Source of the DNA: Stemphylium vesicarium
Taxonomy: Eukaryota > Ascomycota > Dothideomycetes > Pleosporales > Pleosporaceae
Direction of reading: 5' to 3'
Length of the DNA: 64,000 bases
NCBI GenBank assembly: GCA_004380135.1
Contig: QXCR01000158.1
Span: forward strand, 60,056-124,055
The notes below the pieces were generated by a model. That model saw only the letters and a program-made list of their open reading frames with translations, was not told where the DNA came from and did no database searches. Below, piece after piece: positions 1 through 10,927 of this stretch. How positions within the stretch are numbered: position 1 is the stretch's first letter; the number at the start of each line of letters is the position of its first letter. Both the position numbers and the translations under genes were made by a program.

Positions 1-237
1 TCGTGTCATTCCTGTCCATTACTCTGCCTTAAGTATTGAAATTCTTCATCTTGATTATGTTCATCTGCGTGCATCCTTGGCTGCCGCGTATAACGCCGAT
101 TCCCAATGCTGAGTATGCCGAAGCCCTACTGACCCTTGACATCCGTGACGCCAGCTCGCTCTCAGAGCTCTTGAAAGTGCAACCCTTAATCTTTTGTACA
201 GAATGCTTGTCCTCTTCGGACTCTTGACCACGCAGAC
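1..237. other. Window edge, 3' flank of the SF3b2-like gene
   Basis: No gene can be supported here. The stretch lies directly downstream of the minus-strand SF3b2-like stop codon and probably contains its 3' untranslated region. A 63-codon open frame on the plus strand (36-227) begins with TTG and shows no recognisable domain. Confidence 0.5.
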
Positions 238-2010
238 TTAGCGCCTATTCCTTCGCTCATCCTCCCTCTTCGCCCTTTTCCTGCTTTCCTGGTTGATCAT
301 GTCTGCCAAATCATCTTGATCGATACTCTGCCATTCTCCCTGTGCTTCGGCCCGTTGCCTCGACTCATATTCTTTCTTCAGCGCGTCCTTGTCCAGCTTG
401 TCACTGTCTGCCAACTGATCAACGTCGACAGATACGTCGATGTCTCCAGCTTTGCGCTTTCTCTGTGCTTGTCCAAGCGCGTCGCGCTTGGCAGCATCCA
501 AATCATAGGCGTGTTCGCCACCGAAGAATCCGGTCGCGGATATGTTCTTCTCGGGTAACACAGTGAAGGCGCTACGCGGCGCTCCCGGCTCTTCAGTTTC
601 GATTCCCTTGCGCTGCTTCCGAAGCTGGAACTCCCCACCGATGCTTTCAGCACCGCCAATCTCTGATGGCATGGCCGAAGCAGTAGTCATGGAGGTCTGT
701 ATACCGCTCGCGTCTTCGTCTCCTTCCTCTTCGTCCTCGTCTTCGTCCTCTTCTTCCTCGTCGCTTTCCTCGTCCTCGCTCTCGCCCTCAGCTCGAAGTG
801 CGCCCCATATACCTCGCTCGACAGGTTCACCAACGTGCGTTGATTGCTGTTGTTCCTCCAATATAGCAGTGCCGTAGAGATCCCCTCCAAAAAGTGGCTT
901 GCCGGCGTCGTCTGTAGGAGGCTTGCCCCATTGACCGGGCTGGAAGCCCCATGATGAGCCGGGAGGAATCGGAGCGTTAACGCCGGGGATGCGCATGTTC
1001 GGATATGACGGCGGAGGGCCGAAGCGCTGCATGTTAATGAGCCACGGAGGCGGGTGACCGGGTGCCATTCCGAGTGCTTCTCGAAGCTCTTCGCTCAACT
1101 CGCCAGGCTTCAGGTTTACAAGGTTGGTCTCAAACTCTTTACCTTCGTAGTAGACTTCGCCGTATCTAGTGAGTTCCGGCTTTGTCTGTCGCCTGAAGAA
1201 GGCATCGTAGAGTTTCGCATAGTCGATGTCAAGCTTGCCAAGCTTTCCTTGAACACGCTCACGCTGTTTCTGTCTCATGGTCATCTCTGCCTGCTTCTCC
1301 AAGACGGCATCTCGCATTTCCGCGATACCCGTTTCCTGGATGAATCTGGGAAGGGCAAATGGCGGCTTCTCGATACCGCGCTTTGACGATAAGTATTCGC
1401 GCTTGAGCGACCAGTGAGTCGGGACTGGTATAACGTTTTTCGCTCCCTTTATGGAGATTAGCAATTGAGGGTTAGACGACGACACGTCTGTCCATTCGAC
1501 CAACTCTGGTCGGGGGACTAATGACTTGAGCTGTGCAACCGACAACTTGTTCATCTGCTTTCTCTGCTTCTTGGAAAGCTTGGGCTTGCCGTCTTCGTCT
1601 TCCTCATCAGGGATGTCGTCGTCGGACAGGTACATCTCAGGCTTTTCATCATCCTTGGTGGCCGCTTCCTCCTCAGTCGGCTCCCTGAACTTTTCGAAGA
1701 CGCTCTTGTATTCCTCAAAGACGGGGTCGTCGAGATCGTACTGGTTCGCGATATCATCGATGGTAAGGAGGTTCGCGGGCTTCACCGCCTGTGCTTGGTT
1801 ATTTGAGTCGCTTTCGGGTGCGGGAGATTCGCTCTCACGCGCAGAGTCGCCGACTTCTGACGGTGTCTCCTGTGACCATGTTAGCAAGCTCTCTCGCGAT
1901 GCGCGATCCGGTGGGCGAGGGATACGTACAGAGCGCTGTTGCTTCTTCTTTGCGCGGCGATAGGCATTCTTGTTCGCCTGCTTCTTGCCTTTGGCAGCTG
2001 CGCCCGACAT
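238..2010 (-). CDS. CUS1: Splicing factor 3B subunit 2 (SF3b145/Cus1-like)
   Basis: Component of the SF3b part of the U2 snRNP, which stabilises U2 on the intron branch site in the nucleus. The deduced protein is 570 residues in two exons (1930-2010 and 238-1869). The 60-nt intron (1870-1929) has a GTACGT donor, a GCTAAC branch site and a CACAG acceptor. It is in frame, so an unspliced reading also stays open. The ATG at 2010 opens a basic Lys/Arg-rich N-terminus. The central part carries the DUF382 block (SKKQRKQMNKLSVAQLKSL, PRPELVEW) followed by the proline-rich PSP block (PGHPPPWLINMQRFGPPPSY, GFQPGQWGKP). After that come a long Glu/Asp run and a basic C-terminus. Homology is clear by motif; the upstream extension to 2241 lacks conservation and is treated as 5' UTR. 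Confidence 0.93.
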   Translation of the reverse strand: MSGAAAKGKKQANKNAYRRAKKKQQRSVRIPRPPDRASRESLLTWSQETPSEVGDSARESESPAPESDSNNQAQAVKPANLLTIDDIANQYDLDDPVFEEYKSVFEKFREPTEEEAATKDDEKPEMYLSDDDIPDEEDEDGKPKLSKKQRKQMNKLSVAQLKSLVPRPELVEWTDVSSSNPQLLISIKGAKNVIPVPTHWSLKREYLSSKRGIEKPPFALPRFIQETGIAEMRDAVLEKQAEMTMRQKQRERVQGKLGKLDIDYAKLYDAFFRRQTKPELTRYGEVYYEGKEFETNLVNLKPGELSEELREALGMAPGHPPPWLINMQRFGPPPSYPNMRIPGVNAPIPPGSSWGFQPGQWGKPPTDDAGKPLFGGDLYGTAILEEQQQSTHVGEPVERGIWGALRAEGESEDEESDEEEEDEDEDEEEGDEDASGIQTSMTTASAMPSEIGGAESIGGEFQLRKQRKGIETEEPGAPRSAFTVLPEKNISATGFFGGEHAYDLDAAKRDALGQAQRKRKAGDIDVSVDVDQLADSDKLDKDALKKEYESRQRAEAQGEWQSIDQDDLADMINQESRKRAKREDERRNRR

Positions 2011-2440
2011 GTTGGCTGGTATTACGCGCGTTGCAATGCGGGGGCCTCGTTCAATCGGAATCAAATGCGCTGTCTGTTCTGTATAGACAGAATGCGCGTT
2101 TTGTGGGCGCGAAGGGGCGGGTGGACGAGAAGCGGAGGTGGAGGCTGAAGTTGCTGAGCTCGCGCGGAAAGATTGAGCGTACAGCCTTGGCGTCGCAACT
2201 CGCGGCAACATGACTTCACAGTCGACGGCATCTGTGCGCATGCACTTCGATTACTCAACTCAACACAGTCATGCAAACACGTGCATCTACAGCAAATTTG
2301 TTCATATCATCGTATCTATGCTAAACACTGCCTGACAAGGCCCTGGCCCTGGCTGCATAAACCTCGACTGCCCTGCACCGATAGACCATCAGCGGGCCCA
2401 TTCAACAAGCCAGTGATGCCTAGGTACTATCCAGTTCAAT

Positions 2441-3486
2441 CTACGATCGATCGTCGTCGGCGAACTACACACTCTATCAGTACGCGTCTCACAGCCACTT
2501 TTGTCCGTCACGCTCACCTTCTTGGCCCAGAAGCCTCTGAAGTGCTTCTGCTGTCCCAGTTCGTTGATGTCCTTGACTTCTTTCGGCGTCAACTTGAAAG
2601 TCATCGCCCTCAAGTAATCACTCAGACGCTGCTCCTTACTACTAGTCGTGATCGGTACGATGTCCTGGTCAATGCACCACCTCAGATATATCTCATTCTC
2701 GCCCACCGCGTACTTTTTCGTCAGTTTTTCTACATAGCCGTCCACTGGGCCAGGCTTTGCCTTGGTGGCAGCTGTCAGAGGAGAGTAGGCGGTAGTCGCG
2801 ATACCATTTTGCTTGTGAAATTCGAGAAGCTTTGGGTGTTGGAGATAGGGGTGGAATTCGATTTGGTTGCAGACCGGCTTTACTTTTGCAGTCTTGAGAA
2901 CAGTCTCCAGATGTTCGGGGAGATAGTTCGAGACGCCGATGGATTTTGCAAGCCCGGAGGCTTGGACTGCTTCCATGTCTGCCCAAGCCTTTTGGAGGTC
3001 GACCTCAGAGTCGGAAAACCAAGGTTGGTGGATCAGATACCTTCAACGTCAGTTATGTGCTGAAGAAAATGCGTTTTCAACATCTTACAAGTCCACATAT
3101 TCGAGCTGCAGCTTTTGCAGGCTCGTCTTGATTGCACCTGCAATATCATTGATGTTGTCATTGTTCACTTTGGTAGTTACGTAAAGCTTTTCACGTGGAA
3201 CGCCGCTTTCTTTGATAGCTGTCCCAAGTTCCGTCTCGGTCTTGTATACTGCGAAGCGTTAGGGAGCCGTCAATATGCAAGACGGCTTGCGGTACGTACC
3301 CTCTGCACCATCAAGATGTGTGTATCCCAACTTGGTGGCGATCTTGACGGCATCAATTGTGGCCTGGTCGATCTTATTCTCCTCGCCAGTCTTGAACCAA
3401 GCAGTTCCAGTGCCATAGCCGAGCATAGGCATCGAAGTACCGTCATTGAGTTTCAGTTTCGGGATGGTGACGTTTAGTTCGGCCAT
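2441..3486 (-). CDS. Aldo-keto reductase (NADPH-dependent, AKR family)
   Basis: Cytosolic NAD(P)H-dependent carbonyl reductase; the substrate cannot be told from sequence. Four exons (3300-3486, 3089-3248, 2518-3040, 2441-2464) give 297 residues, a normal AKR length. The (beta/alpha)8 signatures are present: the N-terminal LNDGTSMPMLGYGTG block and the catalytic tetrad as Asp and Tyr in LDGAEVYKTE, Lys in VTTKV and His in LIHQP. The C-terminal cofactor block follows the SNYLPEHLE and QIEFHPYLQ motifs. Introns are 48-53 nt. The last exon has only 24 nt and encodes FADDDRS plus stop, the expected end for this subfamily. Reading through the last intron would instead add an unconserved tail ending at 2389. 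Confidence 0.9.
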
Positions 3487-4266
3487 TGTTGCGAGGGTCC
3501 GTGTGTGTGGAACGAGGAATCGATTCGAGTGGGTGATTGAGCTGTGGCAGGATGTGATTCTACAGTCGATGTGTGAGACAAAGTTCCTCAAAAGTTTGAG
3601 CACAGAAAACGCAAGTAGTGGGAGATGGAAGGGCGATTGCAAAGCAGGCCGAGCTTCGAATACCGGGCCACTGGGCGTGTCGCTAGAATGCCGAAGGTGG
3701 GGTTCATCGTAATTGGTAGCCGACGTCACCATCAGCGATAAGGCAACTATAAGAAACAACTTCGCTATAGATTATACGCATCGTTCATACTAGCAGGCGT
3801 CAGCCTGTCCCTTTATTTTCGTAGATGGAGCGATGCTCCTGTGTTAATTGCGTGTACTATTTAGCAGTTAACAGTCAGCCTCAATGCATGTCAGATGCGC
3901 TATCTAATTTAGGGCAGATGCCTAAGGAACTAGAGGAATCTCCTTTGGCGTCGCATGGTATAGTTTTCGGTAAGGCTTAGTGTATCCAAATTGATGTACG
4001 CAGGGTCGCGTTTGGTGAATCCGACCTCGTACTGCTACGTACAAACCTGGACTACCTAGTATCCATTCCATAACCCTCCCCCCCCTAACAAAGAAACGTA
4101 AAATTAATTGAGACAGGAAGCGCGCCTATAACAAAACGCCATCTCCAATCCTTCCAGAAAAGAAAAAAGAATTGTGACCCTCACGAGAAGGAAATAAATG
4201 AACCATCTAAGATAGTATAGTACTCTCCATTGGTTACCCGTGAGAGGTTCTAGAAAGAACATGGTG
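3487..4266. other. Intergenic, aldo-keto reductase to PMA1
   Basis: Contains the aldo-keto reductase promoter and the 3' flank of the H+-ATPase gene. No reading frame with a recognisable domain, tRNA or repeat was seen. The part from about 3760 to 4090 is more AT-rich than the flanking genes. Confidence 0.5.
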
Positions 4267-7200
4267 CTATGTCGTCTTCTCGTGTTGTGTTGATACACGT
4301 TGTAATGAGACAACTGTGCTATGTTAGTAGCTGCTTTCGCGCAATGCCCAGAGTAGGGTGCACTTACCAAAGTCCTCCAGGTTCCTCTGCTTTTGTTTAC
4401 GCTTGAGTAGCTTCCCATGCATAAGGTTATCGAATCCCTGACTACCCTGCAAGATATAATACACCCCGGCCATAATGCAGAAGATACCAAAGGAGAACGC
4501 CCAAACTCGGATGACAGCAACAATGTTGGTTCTCCCTCCAACAAACCATCCGAATATCGTGAAGCATGTCGCGAGAATATCCACAACTAAGATGGCACCC
4601 GCGAGTTGCCATGAAGGGATGGATGACCAGAAAGGGCCATTGGCGCGAGTGATGAAAATGAGCCAGTTTTCTGTAAGTGTGATTTCGAGAAATAGAATTG
4701 GATCTCTTTGGCCATGGTTTTGGACAATACCTCCTTCCACACCTTGTTGCTCGCCGGTAAGGTAAGGTAGCATAGTTGTCATGGTGATCCAAGTTCCGAC
4801 AGCAAGAATAACACCAAGTAGAATCGACATGCCCCAAAGTTTTGGTAGATTCCATTTGACGGGAGTTTTGCTGTATGGTGCATTATCGTAGGCAATAGCC
4901 AGCGTCGCTGTAGTATTGTTAATATGCGACCACTCAGTTGCGCCCGGATTACTTACCAATGTCAGCAAAGATGGCAATGAATACGACAAGCTGGAGGTTC
5001 AACGACTCATTAAGGATTGCAATCCAGAGACCGAGAAATATTTCGAGGTGAAGCGAAAGCGCAATCCGATACACAACGTAGGCATACATCCGATGGAAAA
5101 TTTGTCGTGATGTCTTCAAAGCATCGATAATAGCTGAAAGGCCGGGAGCAAGAAACACGATGTCAGCAGCCGAACAAGCAGCGTCGGATGCGCCTTGGAC
5201 GGCGATTCCGGTATCTGCTCTTTTCAGTGACGGTGCGTCGTTTACACCATCGCCCGTCATTGCAACAAGGTAGCCCCTTTGTTGCAAAATTTCGACGACA
5301 TTGTACTTGTGTTGCGGGAATACCTCAGCGAAGCCATCGGCACCCTCAACAAAATCGTAAAACTCTGAGCCGGGCATCTCTCCACCCCCACTTAGCCCAA
5401 GCTTCTCCGCATCAAATATGTTCGTGCCTGATCCAATGTTAGTCAAGTGCATGTGTAGATAGGACGGTGCTCTTACCGAGACCGAGTTGCCGCGATGTTT
5501 CTCGCGCGATGCCAACAGCATCACCAGTCAACATCTTGATTGACAGGCCCAATGACTTCGCTTCGTTGATCGTGCGGTAAGTATCGTGACGCGGAGGATC
5601 AGAGCATGGCATTATACCAAGAATTTCCCACCCTTCATCCTCCCGTTTACGAGCAACACCAAGCGAGCGAAAGCCGCGTGTGGCAAACTCTGCGACCTTG
5701 TTCTTATAGGCTAATTCTACGTTTTCGGGAATAGGATGGTCTTCCTCAACCGTTCGAAGGACAAAGAGTGGAGCACCCTTGACGCATGTTATACGTTCGC
5801 CTTGAGGAGACTCTACGACCGCCTGGACTTTTTTGGATACTGGATCGAAGGGATGAAAGTGAATGACCTTGTACTTGCTCAGGACATGCTTAGCACGTGG
5901 GTAGTAGCGCAGAGACTTGAGGAAAGCTTTGTCGATGGCGTCAATGCCTTTCTTTTTCCTTGAAGCTGCTAGGCAGGCTGTGAGCATGAGATCTTCTGGA
6001 TCAACACCGGGTACAGTGTATGGCTCAGCCAAAGACAGTTTATTCCTCGTTAATGTGCCGGTCTTGTCGGAACATAGTATCTCAACGCCAGCAAGGGACT
6101 CAATAGCGGAAAGCTTCTGGACGATAGCTTGCTTTTTGGCAAGGTATGCAGCCCCCACGGCCATTGTCGTCGTTACAACAGCGGGAAGGCCCACAGGGAC
6201 TCCGACGATCGTGATTGCGAGCGTGAACCGAAGGATGGTGACGATGTCGTTCGATCGGTAAAAAGAGCTTATCCATACGACTAAAAGTGATACGATAACA
6301 AGGACCAGTAGTATCGTGCCAATGCCATGTAGCACCTGCGTAAAATGGCCAGGACCGCTTGACGCGCTCGCCACAAGAGAGGCTGCGCGGCCGACAAAAG
6401 TAGAATCACCAGTAGCTGTGATGACGACAAAAGCCTCGCCGCGTTTCACCGCCGAGGAAGCGTAGCAAGTATCTCCCCTGTGCTTGTCGACAGCCAACGA
6501 TTCACCAGTAAGGGAAGATTGGTCGACTTGTATGAAAGCATTTTCAGTGACGATGCGGCCATCAGCAGGGACGATGACACCTTCTTCTACCTGTAAGATA
6601 TCTCCAGGTACTACGTCTGGTGCCTCAATCTCGATCAGAGTCCCATCGCGTAGCACAGTAGCCTTGAGTGCCAGAGTTTTCTTCAGTTCTTCGACAATCG
6701 ATCCAGCCTGGTATTCTTGGATGAAGCCGACACTGGCGTTGAGGAGCAACAAGCCGCAAATGACACCGAAGTCGACCCAGTCTCGGAGGCCGGCGGCAAG
6801 AATGGCAGCCGCCTCCATGACGAATTGGATCGGGCCCACGAAAAACATCAGGAACTTGATCCAATTATTTGTCTTCTCCTCTGTAGTGTGTTAGAAAAGT
6901 GCCAGTAAACGCAGGAGGTTAAGTTGCACCTTTCATCTTGTTCTCGCCAAACTTCTTTCTTCGGATGAGCACTTCAGAGGACGTGAGGCCAATGCGAGTG
7001 TCGGTCTGGAGAAGTTCCTCGGGTATGAGACGCGCACCGCCGGGTTGTTGTACTTCCTCCTCTTCATAATCGGCGTTCTCACCATCCTGCGATTCTAGAT
7101 CTTCAATCAATTGGTCAATATCTTCGTCCTCCTCTTCTTCTAGTTCAATACCGTGCATGTGAACATTCTTTTCCTGAAAATGGTACTTGTCGTACGCTTG

Positions 7201-7332
7201 GCCATTTGTCGTATAAATGCCGTCGCGGTCTGGCGAAGTTCCGCCGGTAGACTAAGCTTTGTCAGATTCAATCGAGGTGCGTGGCATAATCAATGTGATG
7301 TCTAGCCTTGAGTACCGACTTACTTCGGACAT
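4267..7332 (-). CDS. PMA1: Plasma-membrane H+-ATPase (P-type, PMA1 family)
   Basis: Pumps protons out of the cell with ATP and sustains the membrane potential for nutrient uptake. Six exons (7324-7332, 6930-7251, 5477-6880, 4957-5427, 4368-4907, 4267-4313) give 930 residues, normal for the family. An acidic N-terminal segment (EEEEDEDIDQLIEDLE) is followed by the first membrane pair, the actuator loop with LTGES near residue 235, and the phosphorylation motif CSDKTGTLT with Asp near residue 382. TGDGVNDAP and the downstream membrane block with RQIFHRMYAYVVYRIALS follow. The C-terminal regulatory tail (LEDFVVSLQRVSTQHEKTT) keeps the Ser-Thr pair phosphorylated on glucose activation in yeast; that role here is inferred. 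The first exon encodes only Met-Ser-Glu and the last only 15 residues. Confidence 0.95.
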
Positions 7333-9769
7333 TGTGATAGTGGCAGCAGGCGCTCCGCTAGGAATAATTTAAGCTTCCGGGATGCTATTGAGGAGCTGAA
7401 CTCTCAGGTGCCAGAATAGATAGTTTAGAGTATTAGACGTGACACTCGACCGTGCAGGGGCATTTGGTATGGTTGCTAGAAGGGGGACGTTGTGTATAGT
7501 CAAAGCGCTTTCATGCGTGGAAAGCACTCTGGGGCATCATCGCCTGGGGAAAGACTCGAAAGCGCGCTGAAGCGACCTAGGGTCTCGACACAACCTTGGA
7601 ACACGCCCACTAGTGGTCAGCAGGCTAGCGTGAGGAGAAGCGCACTTGCGATCGCGCAGCGCGATCGTTGCCGCCGTAGAAGCCTGCGGATATGACCGAG
7701 GTGTGTTGAGACGACTCTGGCGCAATGTAGTCAGAACCCCACGGGATTCCAGGAGACGCAAACATGCGAGCGACTGATCTAACTCCTTCGGACCAAAGGG
7801 GTCACGTCGAGAACCACCTGGGGAGTCGCCAAGAAAAGTGGCCAACCGCATGGATTGAAGGCTGCGGTTCCCTGCCTGATCGCCAATGAGATTTGGCACC
7901 TTGGCTTAGGGCATTTGGCTATCTGCGCCTTGCCGCGTCGCATCGTCTGGTCGACGGTAGATGGTGGATTCCGATAATGCCCATGTCCGGATCTAACACT
8001 TGACGCCATAGTCCGACTTCGTTGAACATGCTGTTGTTGCGCAATACCGCCGCCCTGTATTGCTGATGGCTGGAGAAATGTCGCATCCAGCCAACAACCC
8101 TGGTTCCACCTTAAATCACCCAGCCCCGCATGCCATCAATTTCATCAAGCCCTCGATAGTCCTGGATTCTCTTTGTCTCTAGCTACTTATGACTTTACGC
8201 GAGGCGTCTGTAATTCCAAAATAGCTTAAACCTTGCCTGTGAGTTTACGGGTTCTCTTCTTTTTGTCATACAGAAGATATACTCGTGATAGATTATGGGG
8301 TTTATCTGGTGGTCTAGATGGCTTGGCCGGCAAAAGCTTGGATGAGATGAATGAGCGCTGAGCGATTATCGACCTACCCCGCCGCAACCTATCATTGTAG
8401 CAATTTTTAAGCCCGCTGATTGCGTAGACTTTCAAATGCCTTTCTGTAATTGACTCGACTAGATATATTTTGTATAGAGGGCTCTTACATGATCGCATTT
8501 CGCACACCCAAACTCCTCGCCTGTGAGTCGCTCAGGAGCACCAGCTTTAAGCTTACAGGCTATGATCTTTGTGGATCAGGTACCAATACAGCCATTTGAC
8601 ACCTGGGAGTCTCCATATGGATGAAAACTACGTTACAGTCGCGTCCGATACAAGGAGAGGCTTTGCTCATGGACACTTTTCTTGGTTCTTTTCTGCAAAG
8701 AGACCTTATATTTCCTAGCGGGTAACTCCCAGCTGAATACTATTATCGAATTGGTGTTCCTTCTTTTTTGAAACAGTAGAGATGAAACGCGTGCGACTGT
8801 GAGTGCACGGTGCTACTGATAATGCCCCAACCGCCCTCGACACTACCTATGGACCTCAGGGCTTGATCACACCTTCACAATAGTAGCTAAGAGCCAATTC
8901 TTAGGCCAGAAAGGCCAATTAGCGTAGGCAAGAAAAAAGACAAGAAAAATAATGAAGTACTGACTGACATGTTGTGCGTCCCCAACGACGATACCAGTAC
9001 AATGGTCGACTGATACCTACCTAGGTAGATTGGTTACATGCCGCTTCATCGTTAATTACAGACACCGATAATATACATGTCCATGTGACAGTTATGCCGG
9101 GAAATGTAATCGTTGGGAAGACACCGAAGAGACGGAGCAAAGACAGCGGCTTCAAAGTACTACCACGGACTTCAAATTCGCCGAGAAGCCTGCACAGGGA
9201 AAACTAGCGACCCTACAGCTCATCCGCTTCTAGGGATAGGGAGGGTCCTATGAGGTACGGCAATAGATAAGTCGGGTTTGAATGGTAGAAAGACTAGTAG
9301 TTGACGATGTATCTACTGCGTGCAGGAAAAATACATACAAATTCCGGTTTCTGCATTTACCGAGCCCGCTTGGAAGGAAGTTATTTGTCCATATCCCATT
9401 TCCATCTGCGACACCACCCAGAAGATATCCAGGTCCTCTTCAAAAACAACCCAAACCCTCGTTTCCTTCCGAACCATGTATGCGAGCCGTATAGTGAACA
9501 TAGCCCAGCTGATCTAGCCTTCTTCCCATGCCAGCTTGCCACGAACCCCGTTCTCGAATGTTCGGCTTGAATAATGTGTTGGCAGCTGATGAGCCCAAAG
9601 AATGAGTAGGATGATACCCCCTCATGTCATATCATCAATACCATCGACGATTCCTGGGTGCCGCATACATCGCAAGGCTGTCATGTTGAATACAGCAAGC
9701 GGAGAATTCGGGAGTACACCAAGGACCCAGAAACATAGCTAAATATAATCCATGTAGTCCCGATTCACT
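7333..9769. other. Long intergenic region upstream of PMA1
   Basis: About 2.4 kb without a supportable gene. Short open frames exist on both strands, but none has a domain, and most begin with non-ATG codons. A perfect 9-bp inverted repeat lies at 7649-7667. The part nearest PMA1 presumably holds its promoter and 5' leader; large regulatory regions are common for this highly expressed gene. Confidence 0.5.
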
Positions 9770-10927
9770 TCACATGTCGTCGATGTCGTAATAATCGTCA
9801 AAGCCGTAAGGGGGGCGCCGAAGTTGAGGTCTTGCCCATCCGTTGCCTACGTCGTCATCGTCTTTGTCGCCGTCTAAAGACGTCCAAACAACAACTTTGT
9901 TTCGTATCCTCCAAGTCCTCTTGTTGAACCTTGCTTTCATGTCCCGTTCTTTTCCATATCCCGGAGACTTTTGACTGACATCCACATTGTCACCGCGCTT
10001 TACCAGGACGAGTAGCGCCTTTCGTGCACCGGCAACCCTGGTCAGCTCTTCATCATCGACTCGTCCAAAGCCCTTGAGTTGGTGCTCTTCTGGGTTTTGT
10101 TCAAAAGGCTCACGTCTGAGTGGGTCGAGAACAGACGTGCAGTCATTCTCTTCGGTCGCTCTAAACACCTGCACAGTGGAGCCCGAAGCCTCACCATCCC
10201 TGTTCAACAGTCTTTTGTTCCAGAATCTTGGCTGAGGCTGGCGGCAGATGTCGCCAGTCTCACGAGATCCGTGGCTCCTGGATGGACTAAAGCCGAGCAT
10301 GCGCGAGGTGCGAGTGACATAGCGTAGCTCCTTCCATCCATTTCCGCGATTGACAAGATTGGTGAGCGCATCGTATTCTGGTGCAGCAGGCGCAACTGCG
10401 AAGATGGTCAGACACTCCAGACGGAGTGCAGGGAGTAGCTGGAAGATTGACTCGTGTCGGTACATGAGGTCATCAAAGCCCTTGAGATAGCGCATCATCG
10501 GGGACCCGATAAGGCGAAGGTGGCGAATTCTCGACACGGTAGACTCTGGTAAATCGGACAGCCTGTTTAGCATGGTTTGAGCATCTTCGAAGTTGAACAA
10601 AACACGCTGCATCCAGATGTCGCGTGTCTCGATATTGATCTGGCGACATACGCGCAATAGCGCCAGCGAATGTGGGGCAGGCTTGAGGTATCGCTCGCCA
10701 TAGCGGGGTGTGTAACGCAGACCGAATGTCAGCCTCGTCGAGTTGAAGACCAACTCCCATATCTCGTCACGGAGTTCTCGTGGTAACTGCAGCAAAGGGC
10801 TCGAATCATTAATTCCAGTGTCGCCATCCATGGTGATGGGCCTAAATGGAGTTTCGCGGGCTTGGTTGTACCAGCGATACCGGCCGCTTTTGGGGGGAAT
10901 AAAATAGTCTTCGTCCTGAATCATCAT
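9770..10927 (-). CDS. DUF7730 / F-box-like hypothetical protein
   Basis: Single-exon frame of 385 residues from the first in-frame ATG at 10927; the open frame upstream to 11026 has only a TTG start. Near residue 45 sits the motif LLQLPRELRDEIWELVFN, followed by a conserved-looking block with LLRVCRQINIETRDIW and IRHLRLIG. This is the layout of a large ascomycete family (DUF7730/2EXR), whose N-terminal helix resembles an F-box. The C-terminal third is charged and Asp-rich (DGDKDDDDVGNG). No function is established, and a role as a substrate adaptor would be speculative. Confidence 0.7.
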   Translation of the reverse strand: MMIQDEDYFIPPKSGRYRWYNQARETPFRPITMDGDTGINDSSPLLQLPRELRDEIWELVFNSTRLTFGLRYTPRYGERYLKPAPHSLALLRVCRQINIETRDIWMQRVLFNFEDAQTMLNRLSDLPESTVSRIRHLRLIGSPMMRYLKGFDDLMYRHESIFQLLPALRLECLTIFAVAPAAPEYDALTNLVNRGNGWKELRYVTRTSRMLGFSPSRSHGSRETGDICRQPQPRFWNKRLLNRDGEASGSTVQVFRATEENDCTSVLDPLRREPFEQNPEEHQLKGFGRVDDEELTRVAGARKALLVLVKRGDNVDVSQKSPGYGKERDMKARFNKRTWRIRNKVVVWTSLDGDKDDDDVGNGWARPQLRRPPYGFDDYYDIDDM

